Assembly (NCBI RefSeq): GCF_932526225.1
Contig: NC_064047.1
Location: 62,001-126,000 of the forward strand
DNA: 64,000 nucleotides
Direction of reading: 5' to 3'
DNA from: Nematostella vectensis
Lineage: Eukaryota; Cnidaria; Anthozoa; Actiniaria; Edwardsiidae
Each line of letters opens with the position of its first letter. The first letter of the stretch is position 1. A program made the position numbers and the translations under genes. The notes below the pieces were generated by a model. It saw nothing but the letters and a program-made list of their open reading frames with translations, made no database searches and had not been told where the DNA came from. Positions 1 to 9,738 of the stretch are shown piece after piece.

Positions 1-41
1 AATCCAGCAAGCTTATTTTGCAAACTCACTTTTTTTATTAT

Positions 42-60
42 TTTTGCGCAAAACCAATCA
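42..60 (+). promoter_or_regulatory. 12-bp palindrome TTTTGCGCAAAA followed by CCAATCA
   Basis: The palindrome (42-53) abuts a CCAAT motif (54-60), the core bound by NF-Y in animals. The pair recurs at the same place in nearly every unit; the palindrome is broken in unit 21 (GCACAAAA near 39167) and the CCAAT context is altered in units 19 and 30 (CCAATTAGG). No TATA box or start element next to it is convincing. Regulatory activity is inference. Confidence 0.25.
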
Positions 61-97
61 GGATTAGGGGGGTCAAGCACAAAGAAAGAAAACGAAT

Positions 98-106
98 AAA
101 AAAAAA
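98..106 (-). terminator. T-run after the tRNA-like segment (candidate Pol III terminator)
   Basis: The plus strand has nine A here, which reads as nine T on the minus strand, directly after the tRNA-like 3' end. Pol III usually stops at four or more T. Run length varies between units but stays at eight or more where I counted it. It could also be a plain homopolymer. Confidence 0.4.
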
Positions 107-183
107 GCCCATTGGCCTGGGATCGAACCCGGTCTGAAGAACAAAACGGAAACCATACATACGGATTACCCAATCGGTATGGC
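107..183 (-). ncRNA. tRNA-like Pol III promoter segment (unit 1 copy; present in all units)
   Basis: Read on the minus strand, a 77-nt segment begins GCCATACC and ends AATGGGC. It contains GGTTCGATCCC, a full match to the B-box (T-loop) consensus, inside a five-pair T-arm-like stem with one mismatch. The ends can pair as GCCAU with AUGGGC if one G bulges, and GATT-GGGT-AATC makes a small D-arm-like hairpin. A run of nine T follows at once (98-106), as expected of a Pol III terminator. The A box is weak, at least two mismatches, and I cannot fold a proper anticodon arm, so this is a tRNA-derived relic or SINE-like head rather than a functional tRNA. The B box is unchanged in all 33 units. The plus strand also satisfies the loose GWTCRANNC pattern, so orientation rests mainly on the T-run. 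Confidence 0.5.
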
Positions 184-326
184 AGCACAAGGCTTTTACG
201 GAAGGCTGTAAAGAACCCGAAGGCCCCAAGCACCGATATTTCCGAGCGAATATGCTGTACAACACTCTTGCAAGGTTATCCCAACCCGCGTATTAATGGG
301 GAGGACAATAACCAGGATCCCAGGCC
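114..326. repeat. 11-bp perfect inverted repeat pair, 114-124 and 316-326
   Basis: GGCCTGGGATC at 114-124 is the exact reverse complement of GATCCCAGGCC at 316-326, and the left arm overlaps the B-box segment. In a minus-strand transcript the two arms could close a ~190-nt loop. Alternatively the pair may be an inverted duplicate of a tRNA 3' fragment. Units 21, 22 and 23 change one arm without a matching change in the other, so pairing is not clearly selected. Confidence 0.6.
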
Positions 327-375
327 TGTAATACGGTTACGCCACGCACAGCTCGCCGAGATTGTGGATGACAAA

Positions 376-436
376 AAATAGAGGTCTATTTGGGCGTCTT
401 GGGTCCCTTGGGGACTCGCCATGCGCACGGGCGCAT
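376..436. other. Cluster of three short hairpins
   Basis: AAATAGA-gg-TCTATTT (376-391), GTCCC-ttg-GGGAC (403-415, flanked by GGCG 393-396 and CGCC 417-420, which can extend the stem across an internal loop) and ATGCGC-ACGG-GCGCAT (421-436) lie side by side. A TTTT run follows at 439-442. The third stem is unchanged wherever I checked and its variants fall in the loop (units 20, 26, 33). The second stem is broken in units 13, 16 and 30. This could be a folded RNA or a cruciform-forming DNA segment. Confidence 0.5.
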
Positions 437-445
437 CTCTTTTAT

Positions 446-619
446 TGTGTACATGACATCAAATTAGCGAAGAAAAAAGACGCTGTTTTGGTATCATGTG
501 AAAAGCATAAAATAAATAGAAATAAAGACGTAAGGGGTGATAATATTGACATATTCATATTAGAATATTGACAAAATCCGCAATATTGTCTACGCTGACT
601 AAGTAAAGCTGTATTTTAC
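446..619. other. AT-rich stretch with AATATTGACA direct repeats
   Basis: AATATTGACA occurs at 542-551 and 564-573, with a related CAATATTGTC at 581-590. Nothing else recognisable. A G-run just before the first repeat varies (GTAAGGGGTG, GTAAGGGGGG, GTAACGGGGG) and is one of the best markers of unit lineage. Confidence 0.6.
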
Positions 620-909
620 TTTAAAGTGGCAGCAGCATAGTACTGCGCATGTCTGGAGTCAGTGTTTATTGTAGGCTTTTAAGTGTCTACAAACAGTTGA
701 ACTTTTTAAAAGCTGTCAATACCTTATTAAATAATATGCAATATTACATTGAAAACTATGTTAATGGACAGTTTGTGGTCATTTTTTTTTTGTTTAAAGT
801 CTGCCACATGTACCAAAAGCTCATAAGTCAGTATTAGAATTTCACTGAAGTTCATTGTGTCAGGGCTCTAGAGCTATTGCAAATCTCTTAAACATGACAC
901 TCCCCCTTT
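620..909. mobile_element. Possible non-autonomous DNA element with TTTAAAGG-type ends
   Basis: In most units the left end reads TTTAAAGGGGCAG...CAT. The right end, read in reverse, is TTTAAAGGGGGAG...CAT, complete only in long-form units (unit 17: 31840 to about 32136). These short imperfect terminal inverted repeats enclose ~290 bp. In short-form units such as this one the right end stops at CCCCCTTT. No transposase is present. The family is not recognised, and the ends are short enough that chance cannot be excluded. Confidence 0.4.
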
Positions 910-931
910 GTTTTATTTTTAGTTTTGTTCT

Positions 932-949
932 ATTATTATTATTATTATT
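932..949. repeat. ATT microsatellite
   Basis: This is a short ATT run after GTTTTGTTCT. Repeat number varies between units: longest in units 9 and 13, shorter in type-B and later units. It is followed by TTCTTTTTTAGAGGGGGAGGGG. Confidence 0.85.
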
Positions 950-1085
950 TTCTTTTTTAGAGGGGGAGGGGAATTCAGCTAAAAATATCCAAGGGTCAAT
1001 TCAATCAACTAGTACAAAAGATGTTTTTTTGCAGTCCTTTATTCAATATATTCAAGGTTATCATGCAATTCTGTTGTTTGACTGC

Positions 1086-1097
1086 ATATATATATAT
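1086..1097. repeat. AT dinucleotide microsatellite
   Basis: A TA run after GACTGC. Its length and that of the following T-run differ between units; it is longest near 38256 (unit 20) and 56117 (unit 29). Confidence 0.85.
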
Positions 1098-1281
1098 TTT
1101 TCTTTCTTTTCATTACAAGTTCTATATGTGTAAGTGGTGACCATAGCTATGATTACTATTATTTAGAATATTTTTTTACCTACTAAAAGAAAACAATTTG
1201 ACTGCAAAACACTTACTGTAGGGCACTCGATATTAGGCATTACTTTCATGTGGATGTAAGGTTGAAATGTCAAAACCTTCA

Positions 1282-1398
1282 TTAACCCGTGAACTACGCT
1301 TAAGCGTATTACACTTTGTTGTGATCTGATTCTATTGTTCTTTTTTGTGTTTTACTAACTATTACCGTTTAACTATCACACTTTGTTTCACGGGTTAA
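1282..1398. mobile_element. piggyBac-type MITE relic (unit 1 copy; one per complete unit)
   Basis: A 109-bp segment starts CCCGTGAA and ends TTCACGGG, and is flanked by TTAA on both sides. With neighbours the inverted ends reach 16 bp. TTAA target duplication with CCC/GGG ends is the hallmark of the piggyBac superfamily. The interior is AT-rich, has no coding capacity and holds a 12-bp palindrome (ACGCTTAAGCGT, 1296-1307; ACGCTTTAGCGT in many later units). It sits at the same spot in every complete unit, so it inserted before amplification. The right flank is TGAA in units 2, 3 and 13, and TTTA in units 4, 5 and 7. Confidence 0.75.
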
Positions 1399-1399
1399 T

Positions 1400-1720
1400 G
1401 AAAACCACTCTAATTACTTACAGTAATTCTTTTTTAATATTATTATTTACTTGTATAATTTAGATGAGCAATACATATTTCTTCTTGGACTTGTAGAGCT
1501 CATCTCGTTCCTCGTAAATAACAAACAAAATGAAGTTTGTTCTTATTTGGTGCAAAGGAATCTACATTAGTTTTCTAATCAGATAATTGTTTTTTTTTTT
1601 TAACACTCACCTGTTATTTCAACAGCTCTTACTTGAGTTTGCTTGTCTCAGAAATAGACCTTGCTTAATAAACAAATATATCTTACAAACTTATTTAATA
1701 ATAGGTAACAACTGCAATAT
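1400..1720. other. AT-rich stretch without recognisable gene
   Basis: It contains T-runs of variable length, an inverted repeat CTGTT-atttc-AACAG (1611-1625; the loop often reads TTTTC in later units) and AATAAA at 1667-1672. I see no gene, RNA or further transposon end here. Confidence 0.5.
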
Positions 1721-1949
1721 TGTATGAAGAGAGTGCCCCTCCCTTCCCCCTGCTATTGTTGACATTATGCTCAATAAACTGTTACCTCTCCCCTCTCCAC
1801 CAGTTAAGCATTCTATGTATGCTTCCCTGTACAAAATGCGCCCCTTCAAATAGAACATTAAAGTTCACATACTTGTTTACTTCCTCAAACTCTTTTCTTT
1901 GTGTTTTTTGTTAACTTCCTAGGAACAAATTGAATACATATAATCAATA
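1720..1949. other. Conserved 3' block with two pyrimidine tracts
   Basis: Pyrimidine tracts lie at 1736-1753 and 1785-1803; the second ends in CCACCAG and resembles a 3' splice acceptor. AATAAA occurs at 1773-1778 and 1946-1951. A plus-strand frame of about 64 codons spans the block, but changes between units alter amino acids freely (CTTCCCCC, CTTCACCC, CTTCCACC, CTTCCAGC) and units 18 and 29 lose a base, so it is not coding. Function unknown. Confidence 0.5.
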
Positions 1950-3895
1950 AATCCAGCAAGCTTATTTTGCAAACTCACTTTTTTATTATTTTTGCGCAAA
2001 ACCAATCAGGATTAGGGGGGTCAAGCACAAAGAAAGAAAACGAATAAAAAAAAAAGCCCATTGGCCTGGGATCGAACCCGGTCTGAAGAACAAAACGGAA
2101 ACCATACATACGGATTACCCAATCGGTATGGCAGCACAAGGCTTTTACGGAAGGCTGTAAAGAACCCGAAGGCCCCAAGCACCGATATTTCCGAGCGAAT
2201 ATGCTGTACAACACTCTTGCAAGGTTATGCCAACCCGCGCATTAATGGGGAGGACAATAACCAGGATCCCAGGCCTGTAATTCGGTTACGCCACGCACAG
2301 CTCGCCGAGATTGTGGATGACAAAAAATAGAGGTCTATTTGGGCGTCTTGGGTCCCTTGGGGACTCGCCATGCGCACGGGCGCATCTCTTTTATTGTGTA
2401 CATGACATCAAATTAGCGAAGAAAAAAGACGCTGTTTTGGTATCATGTGAAAAGCATAAAATAAATAGAAATAAAGACGTAAGGTGTGATAATATTGACA
2501 TATTCATATTAGAATATTGACAAAATCCGCAATATTGTCTACGCTGACTAAGTAAAGCTGTATTTTACTTTAAAGGGGCAGCAGCATAGTACTGCGCATG
2601 TCTGGAGTCAGTGTTTATTGTAGGCTTTTAAGTGTCTACAAACAGTTGAACTTTTTAAAAGCTGTCAATACCTTATTAAATAATATGCAATATTATATTG
2701 AAAACTATGTTAATGGACAGTTTGTGGTCATTTTTTTTTGTTTAAAGTCTGCCACATGTACCAAAAGCTCATAAGTCAGTATTAGAATTTCACTGAAGTT
2801 CATTGTGTCAGGGCTCTAGAGCTATTGCAAATCTCTTAAACATGACACTCCCCCTTTGTTTTATTTTTAGTTTTGTTCTATTATTATTATTATTATTTTC
2901 TTTTTTAGAGGGGGAGGGGAATTCAGCTAAAAATATCCAAGGGTCAATTCAAGCAACTAGTACAAAAGTTGTTTTATTGCAGTCCTTTATTTAATATATT
3001 CAAGGTTATCATGCAATTCTGTTGTTTGACTGCATATATATATATTTTTCTTTCTTTTCATTACAAGTTCTATATGTGTAAGTGGTGACCATAGCTATGA
3101 TTACTATTATTTAGAATATTTTTTTACCTACTAAAAGAAAACAATTTGACTGCAAAACACTTACTGTAGGGCACTCGATATTAGGCATTACTTTCATGTG
3201 GATGTAAGGTTGAAATGTCAAAACCTTCATTAACACGTGAACTACGCTTAAGCGTATTACCCTTTGTTGTGATCTGATTCTATTGTTCTTTTTTGTGTTT
3301 TACTAACTATTACCGTTTAACTATCACACTTTGTTTCACGGGTGAATGAAAACCACTCTAATTACTTACAGTAATTCTTTTTTAATATTATTATTTACTT
3401 GTATAATTTAGATGAGCAATACATATTTCTTCTTGGCCTTGTAGAGCTCATCTCGTTCCTCGTAAATAACAAACAAAATGAAGTTTGTTCTTATTTGGTG
3501 CAAAGGAATCTACATTAGTTTTCTAATCAGATAATTGTTTTTTTTTTAACACTCACCTGTTATTTCAACAGCTCTTATTTGAGTTTGCTTGTCTCAGAAA
3601 TAGACCTTGCTTAATAAACAAATATATCTTACAAACTTATTTAATAATAGGTAACAACTGCAATATTGTTTGAAGAGAGTGCCCCTCCCTTCCCCCTGCT
3701 ATTGTTGACATTATGCTCAATAAACTGTTACCTCTCCCCTCTCCACCAGTTAAGCATTCTATGTATGCTTCCCTGTACAAAATGCGCCCCTTCAAATAGA
3801 ACATTAAAGTTCACATACTTGTTTACTTCCTCAAACTCTTTGCTTTGTGTTTTTTGTTAACTTCCTAGGAACAAATTGAATACATATAATCAATA
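1950..3895 (+). repeat. Array unit 2 (short form, 1946 bp)
   Basis: B box 2068-2078; piggyBac-type element 3230-3346. Its left end is mutated to TTAACACGTGAA and its right flank is TGAA instead of TTAA. It shares TAAGGTGTGATAA (near 2480) with units 3 and 4. Confidence 0.95.
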
Positions 3896-5841
3896 AATCC
3901 AGCAAGCTTATTTTGCAAACTCACTTTTTTTATTATTTTTGCGCAAAACCAATCAGGATTAGGGGGGTCAAGCACAAAGAAAGAAAACGAATAAAAAAAA
4001 AGCCCATTGGCCTGGGATCGAACCCGGTCTGAAGAACAAAACGGAAACCATACATACGGATTACCCAATCGGTATGGCAGCACAAGGCTTTTACGGAAGG
4101 CTGTAAAGAACCCGAAGGCCCCAAGCACCGATATTTCCGAGCGAATATGCTGTACAACACTCTTGCAAGGTTATGCCAACCCGCGCATTAATGGGGAGGA
4201 CAATAACCAGGATCCCAGGCCTGTAATACGGTTACGCCACGCACAGCTCGCCGAGATTGTGGATGACAAAAAATAGAGGTCTATTTTGGCGTCTTGGGTC
4301 CCTTGGGGACTCGCCATGCGCACGGGCGCATCTCTTTTATTGTGTACATGACATCAAATTAGCGAAGAAAAAAGACGCTGTTTTGGTATCATGTGAAAAG
4401 CATAAAATAAATAGAAATAAAGACGTAAGGTGTGATAATATTGACATATTCATATTAGAATATTGACAAAATCCGCAATATTGTCTACGCTGACTAAGTA
4501 AAGCTGTATTTTACTTTAAAGGGGCAGCAGCATAGTACTGCGCATGTCTGGAGTCAGTGTTTATTGTAGGCTTTTAAGTGTCTACAAACAGTTGAACTTT
4601 TTAAAAGCTGTCAATACCTTATTAAATAATATGCAATATTATATTGAAAACTATGTTAATGGACAGTTTGTGGTCATTTTTTTTTGTTTAAAGTCTGCCA
4701 CATGTACCAAAAGCTCATAAGTCAGTATTAGAATTTCACTGAAGTTCATTGTGTCAGGGCTCTAGAGCTATTGCAAATCTCTTAAACATGACACTCCCCC
4801 TTTGTTTTATTTTTAGTTTTGTTCTATTATTATTATTATTATTTTCTTTTTTAGAGGGGGAGGGGAATTCAGCTAAAAATATCCAAGGGTCAATTCAAGC
4901 AACTAGTACAAAAGATGTTTTTTTGCAGTCCTTTATTCAATATATTCAAGGTTATCATGCAATTCTGTTGTTTGACTGCATATATATATATTTTTCTTTC
5001 TTTTCATTACAAGTTCTATATGTGTAAGTGGTGACCATAGCTATGATTACTATTATTTAGAATATTTTTTTACCTACTAAAAGAAAACAATTTGACTGCA
5101 AAACACTTACTGTAGGGCACTCGATATTAGGCATTACTTTCATGTGGATGTAAGGTTGAAATGTCAAAACCTTCATTAACCCGTGAACTACGCTTAAGCG
5201 TATTACCCTTTGTTGTGATCTGATTCTATTGTTCTTTTTTGTGTTTTACTAACTATTACCGTTTAACTATCACACTTTGTTTCACGGGTGAATGAAAACC
5301 ACTCTAATTACTTACAGTAATTCTTTTTTAATATTATTATTTACTTGTATAATTTAGATGAGCAATACATATTTCTTCTTGGCCTTGTAGAGCTCATCTC
5401 GTTCCTCGTAAATAACAAACAAAATGAAGTTTGTTCTTATTTGGTGCAAAGGAATCTACATTAGTTTTCTAATCAGATAATTGTTTTTTTTTTAACACTC
5501 ACCTGTTATTTCAACAGCTCTTACTTGAGTTTGCTTGTCTTAGAAATAGACCTTGCTTAATAAACAAATATATCTTACAAACTTATTTAATAATAGGTAA
5601 CAACTGCAATATTGTTTGAAGAGAGTGCATCTCCCTTCCCCCTGCTATTGTTGACATTATGCTCAATAAACTGTTACCTCTCCCCTCTCCACCAGTTAAG
5701 CATTCTATGTATGCTTCCCTGTACAAAATGCGCCCCTTCAAATAGAACATTAAAGTTCACATACTTGTTTACTTCCTCAAACTCTTTGCTTTGTGTTTTT
5801 TGTTAACTTCCTAGGAACAAATTGAATACATATAATCAATA
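3896..5841 (+). repeat. Array unit 3 (short form, 1946 bp)
   Basis: B box 4014-4024; piggyBac-type element 5176-5292, right flank TGAA as in unit 2. It has TTTTGGCG at about 4283 where many units have TTTGGGCG. Confidence 0.95.
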
Positions 5842-7787
5842 AATCCAGCAAGCTTATTTTGCAAACTCACTTTTTTATTATTTTTGCGCAAAACCAATCA
5901 GGATTAGGGGGGTCAAGCACAAAGAAAGAAAACGAATAAAAAAAAAGCCCATTGGCCTGGGATCGAACCCGGTCTGAAGAACAAAACGGAAACCATACAT
6001 ACGGATTACCCAATCGGTATGGCAGCACAAGGCTTTTACGGAAGGCTGTAAAGAACCCGAAGGCCCCAAGCACCGATATTTCCGAGCGAATATGCTGTAC
6101 AACACTCTTGCAAGGTTATGCCAACATGCGCATTAATGGGGAGGACAATAACCAGGATCCCAGGCCTGTAATTCGGTTACGCCACGCACAGCTCGCCGAG
6201 ATTGTGGATGACAAAAAATAGAGGTCTATTTTGGCGTCTTGGGTCCCTTGGGGACTCGCCATGCGCACGGGCGCATCTCTTTTATTGTGTACATGACATC
6301 AAATTAGCGAAGAAAAAAGACGCTGTTTTGGTATCATGTGAAAAGCATAAAATAAATAGAAATAAAGACGTAAGGTGTGATAATATTGACATATTCATAT
6401 TAGAATATTGACAAAATCCGCAATATTGTCTACGCTGACTAAGTAAAGCTGTATTTTACTTTAAAGGGGCAGCAGCATAGTACTGCGCATGTCTGGAGTC
6501 AGTGTTTATTGTAGGCTTTTAAGTGTCTACAAACAGTTGAACTTTTTAAAAGCTGTCAATACCTTATTAAATAATATGCAATATTATATTGAAAACTATG
6601 TTAATGGACAGTTTGTGGTCATTTTTTTTTGTTTAAAGTCTGCCACATGTACCAAAAGCTCATAAGTCAGTATTAGAATTTCACTGAAGTTCATTGTGTC
6701 AGGGCTCTAGAGCTATTGCAAATCTCTTAAACATGACACTCCCCCTTTGTTTTATTTTTAGTTTTGTTCTATTATTATTATTATTATTTTCTTTTTTAGA
6801 GGGGGAGGGGAATTCAGCTAAAAATATCCAAGGGTCAATTCAAGCAACTAGTACAAAAGATGTTTTTTTGCAGTCCTTTATTCAATATATTCAAGGTTAT
6901 CATGCAATTCTGTTGTTTGACTGCATATATATATATTTTTCTTTCTTTTCATTACAAGTTCTATATGTGTAAGTGGTGACCATAGCTATGATTACTATTA
7001 TTTAGAATATTTTTTTACCTACTAAAAGAAAACAATTTGACTGCAAAACACTTACTGTACGGCACTCGATATTAGGCATTACTTTCATGTGGATGTAAGG
7101 TTGAAATGTCAAAACCTTCATTAACCCGTGAACTACGCTTTAGCGTATTACCCTTTGTTGTGATCTGATTCTATTGTTCTTTTTTGTGTTTTACTAACTA
7201 TTACCGTTTAACTATCACACTTTGTTTCACGGGTTTATGAAAACCACTCTAATTACTTACAGTAATTCTTTTTTAATATTATTATTTACTTGTATAATTT
7301 AGATGAGCAATACATATTTCATCTTGGCCTTGTAGAGCTTATCTCGTTCCTCGTAAATAACAAACAAAATGAAGTTTGTTCTTATTTGGTGCAAAGGAAT
7401 CTACATTAGTTTTCTAATCAGATAATTGTTTTTTTTTTTAACACTCACCTGTTATTTCAACAGCTCTTACTTGAGTTTGCTTGTCTCAGAAATAGACCTT
7501 GCTTAATAAACAAATATATCTTACAAACTTATTTAATAATAGGTAACAACTGCAATATTGTATGAAGAGAGTGCCCCTCCCTTCCCCCTGCTATTGTTGA
7601 CATTATGCTCAATAAACTGTTACCTCTCCCCTCTCCACCAGTTAAGCATTCTATGTATGCTTCCCTGTACAAAATGCGCCCCTTCAAATAGAACATTAAA
7701 GTTCACATACTTGTTTACTTCCTCAAACTCTTTGCTTTGTGTTTTTTGTTAACTTCCTAGGAACAAATTGAATACATATAATCAATA
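5842..7787 (+). repeat. Array unit 4 (short form, 1946 bp), mosaic
   Basis: B box 5959-5969; piggyBac-type element 7121-7237, right flank TTTA. The first half carries variants of units 2-3 (TAAGGTGTG). The last third carries those of units 5 and 7 (CGCTTTAGCGT, CGGGTTTATG, TTTCATCTTGG, GAGCTTATC). The switch suggests past recombination between lineages. Confidence 0.93.
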
Positions 7788-9738
7788 AATCCAGCAAGCT
7801 TATTTTGCAAACTCACTTTTTTTTATTATTTTTGCGCAAAACCAATCAGGATTAGGGGGGTCAAGCACAAAGAAAGAAAACGAATAAAAAAAAAAGCCCA
7901 TTGGCCTGGGATCGAACCCGGTCTGAAGAACAAAACGGAAACCATACATACGGATTACCCAATCGGTATGGCAGCACAAGGCTTTTACGGAAGGCTGTGA
8001 AAAACCCGAAGGCCCCAAGCACCGATATTTCCGAGCGAATATGCTGTACAACACTCTTGCAAGGTTATCCCAACCCGCGCATTAATGGGAAGGACAATAA
8101 CCAGGATCCCAGGCCTGTAATACGGTTACACCACGCACAGCTCGCCGAGATTGTGGATGACAAAAAATAGAGGTCTATTTGGGCGTCTTGGGTCCCTTGG
8201 GGACTCGCCATGCGCACGGGCGCATCTCTTTTATTGTGTACATGACATCAAATTAGCGAAGAAAAAAGACGCTGTTTTGGTATCATGTGAAAAGCATAAA
8301 ATAAATAGAAATAAAGACGTAAGGGGTGATAATATTGACATATTCATATTAGAATATTGACAAAATCCGCAATATTGTCTACGCTGACTAAGTAAAGCTG
8401 TATTTTACTTTAGAGGGGCAGCAGCATAGTACTGCGCATGTCTGGAGTCAGTGTTTATTGTAGGCTTTTAAGTGTCTACAAACAGTTGAACTTTTTAAAA
8501 GCTGTCAATACCTTATTAAATAATATGCAATATTATATTGAAAACTATGTTAATGGACAGTTTGTGGTCATTTTTTTTTTGTTTAAAGTCTGCCACATTT
8601 ACCAAAAGCTCATAAGTCAGTATTAGAATTTCACTGAAGTTCATTGTGTCAGGGCTCTAGAGCTATTGCAAATCTCTTAAACATGACACTCCCCCTTTGT
8701 TTTATTTTTAGTTTTGTTCTATTATTATTATTATTATTTTCTTTTTTAGAGGGGGAGGGGAATTCAGCTAAAAATATCCAAGGGTCAATTCAAGCAACTA
8801 GTACAAAAGATGTTTTTTTGCAGTCCTTTATTCAATATATATTCAAGGTTATCATGCAATTCTGTTGTTTGACTGCATATATATATATTTTTCTTTCTTT
8901 TCATTACAAGTTCTATATGTGTAAGTGGTGACCATAGCTATGATTACTATTATTTAGAATATTTTTTTACCTACTAAAAGAAAACAATTTGACTGCAAAA
9001 CACTTACTGTAGGGCACTCGATATTAGGCATTACTTTCATGTGGATGTAAGGTTGAAATGTCAAAACCTTCATTAACCCGTGAACTACGCTTTAGCGTAT
9101 TACCCTTTGTTGTGATCTGATTCTATTGTTCTTTTTTGTGTTTTACTAACTATTACCGTTTAACTATCACACTTTGTTTCACGGGTTTATGAAAACCACT
9201 CTAATTACTTACAGTAATTCTTTTTTAATATTTATATTTACTTGTATAATTTAGATGAGCAATACATATTTCATCTTGGCCTTGTAGAGCTTATCTCGTT
9301 CCTCGTAAATAACAAACAAAATGAAGTTTGTTCTTATTTGGTGCAAAGGAATCTACATTAGTTTTCTAATCAGATAATTGTTTTTTTTTTAACACTCACC
9401 TGTTATTTCAACAGCTCTTACTTGAGTTTGCTTGTCTCAGAAATAGACCTTGCTTAATAAACAAATATATCTTACAAACTTATTTAATAATAGGTAACAA
9501 CTGCAATATTGTATGAAGAGAGTGCCCCTCCCTTCCCCCTGCTATTGTTGACATTATGCTCAATAAACTGTTACCTCTCCCCTCTCCACCAGTTAAGCAT
9601 TCTATGTATGCTTCCCTGTACAAAATGCGCCCCTTCAAATAGAACATTAAAGTTCACATACTTGTTTACTTCCTCAAACTCTTTGCTTTGTGTTTTTTGT
9701 TAACTTCCTAGGAACAAATTGAATACATATAATCAATA
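7788..9738 (+). repeat. Array unit 5 (short form, 1951 bp)
   Basis: B box 7908-7918; piggyBac-type element 9073-9189, right flank TTTA. It pairs with unit 7: both have GGGAAGGAC, GGTTACACC, TTTAGAGGGGC and CACATTTACC. Confidence 0.95.

Larger units (their letters stand above)
107..445. other. CpG-richer block of the unit
   Basis: This ~340 bp block stands out from the AT-rich rest by its many CpG sites (for example in GATCGAACCCGG, CCCGCGC, CTCGCCGAG and ATGCGCACGGGCGC). Some units show CpG decay here (GGTTACGCC to GGTTACACC in units 5, 7, 9, 13 and 16). It contains the tRNA-like segment and the inverted repeats. Short plus-strand reading frames span it, but units 17, 19, 23, 27, 28 and 30 break them by stop or frameshift, so it is not coding. 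Confidence 0.6.
1..1949 (+). repeat. Array unit 1 (short form, 1949 bp), reference unit
   Basis: This is the reference for module positions. B box 119-129 (minus strand); piggyBac-type element 1282-1398. Private variants are TAAAGTGGCAG at 621-631 (other units have GGGGCAG) and CGCGTATT near 288 (others CGCGCATT). It lacks the 51-bp insert. Confidence 0.95.

Noticed and set aside
107-183. A functional tRNA gene
   Set aside because: The A box is weak, the acceptor stem needs a bulge, the D loop is too short and no anticodon arm folds cleanly.
38-265. Minus-strand frames of 73-98 codons
   Set aside because: They are shadows of the same conserved block, and homopolymer length changes shift their ends from unit to unit.
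112-381. 89-codon plus-strand reading frame recurring in most units
   Set aside because: It starts at TTG and overlaps the tRNA-like segment and inverted repeats. It is broken by stops in units 19, 23, 27, 28 and 30 and by a 1-bp deletion in unit 17. Differences between units are not biased to silent sites.
362-571. 69-codon plus-strand reading frame recurring in most units
   Set aside because: It runs through the hairpin cluster, has a non-ATG start, is frameshifted in unit 19 and altered by G-run changes in units 6, 8 and 12. It resembles no known protein.
855-1133. Hydrophobic 92-codon frame (leucine-rich run)
   Set aside because: The leucine run is the translated ATT microsatellite. Length varies with repeat number, and the frame is disrupted by the 51-bp segment in long units.
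1720-1914. 64-codon plus-strand frame in the 3' block
   Set aside because: TTG start, free amino-acid replacement between units, and a 1-bp loss in units 18 and 29. Persistence reflects array homogeneity.
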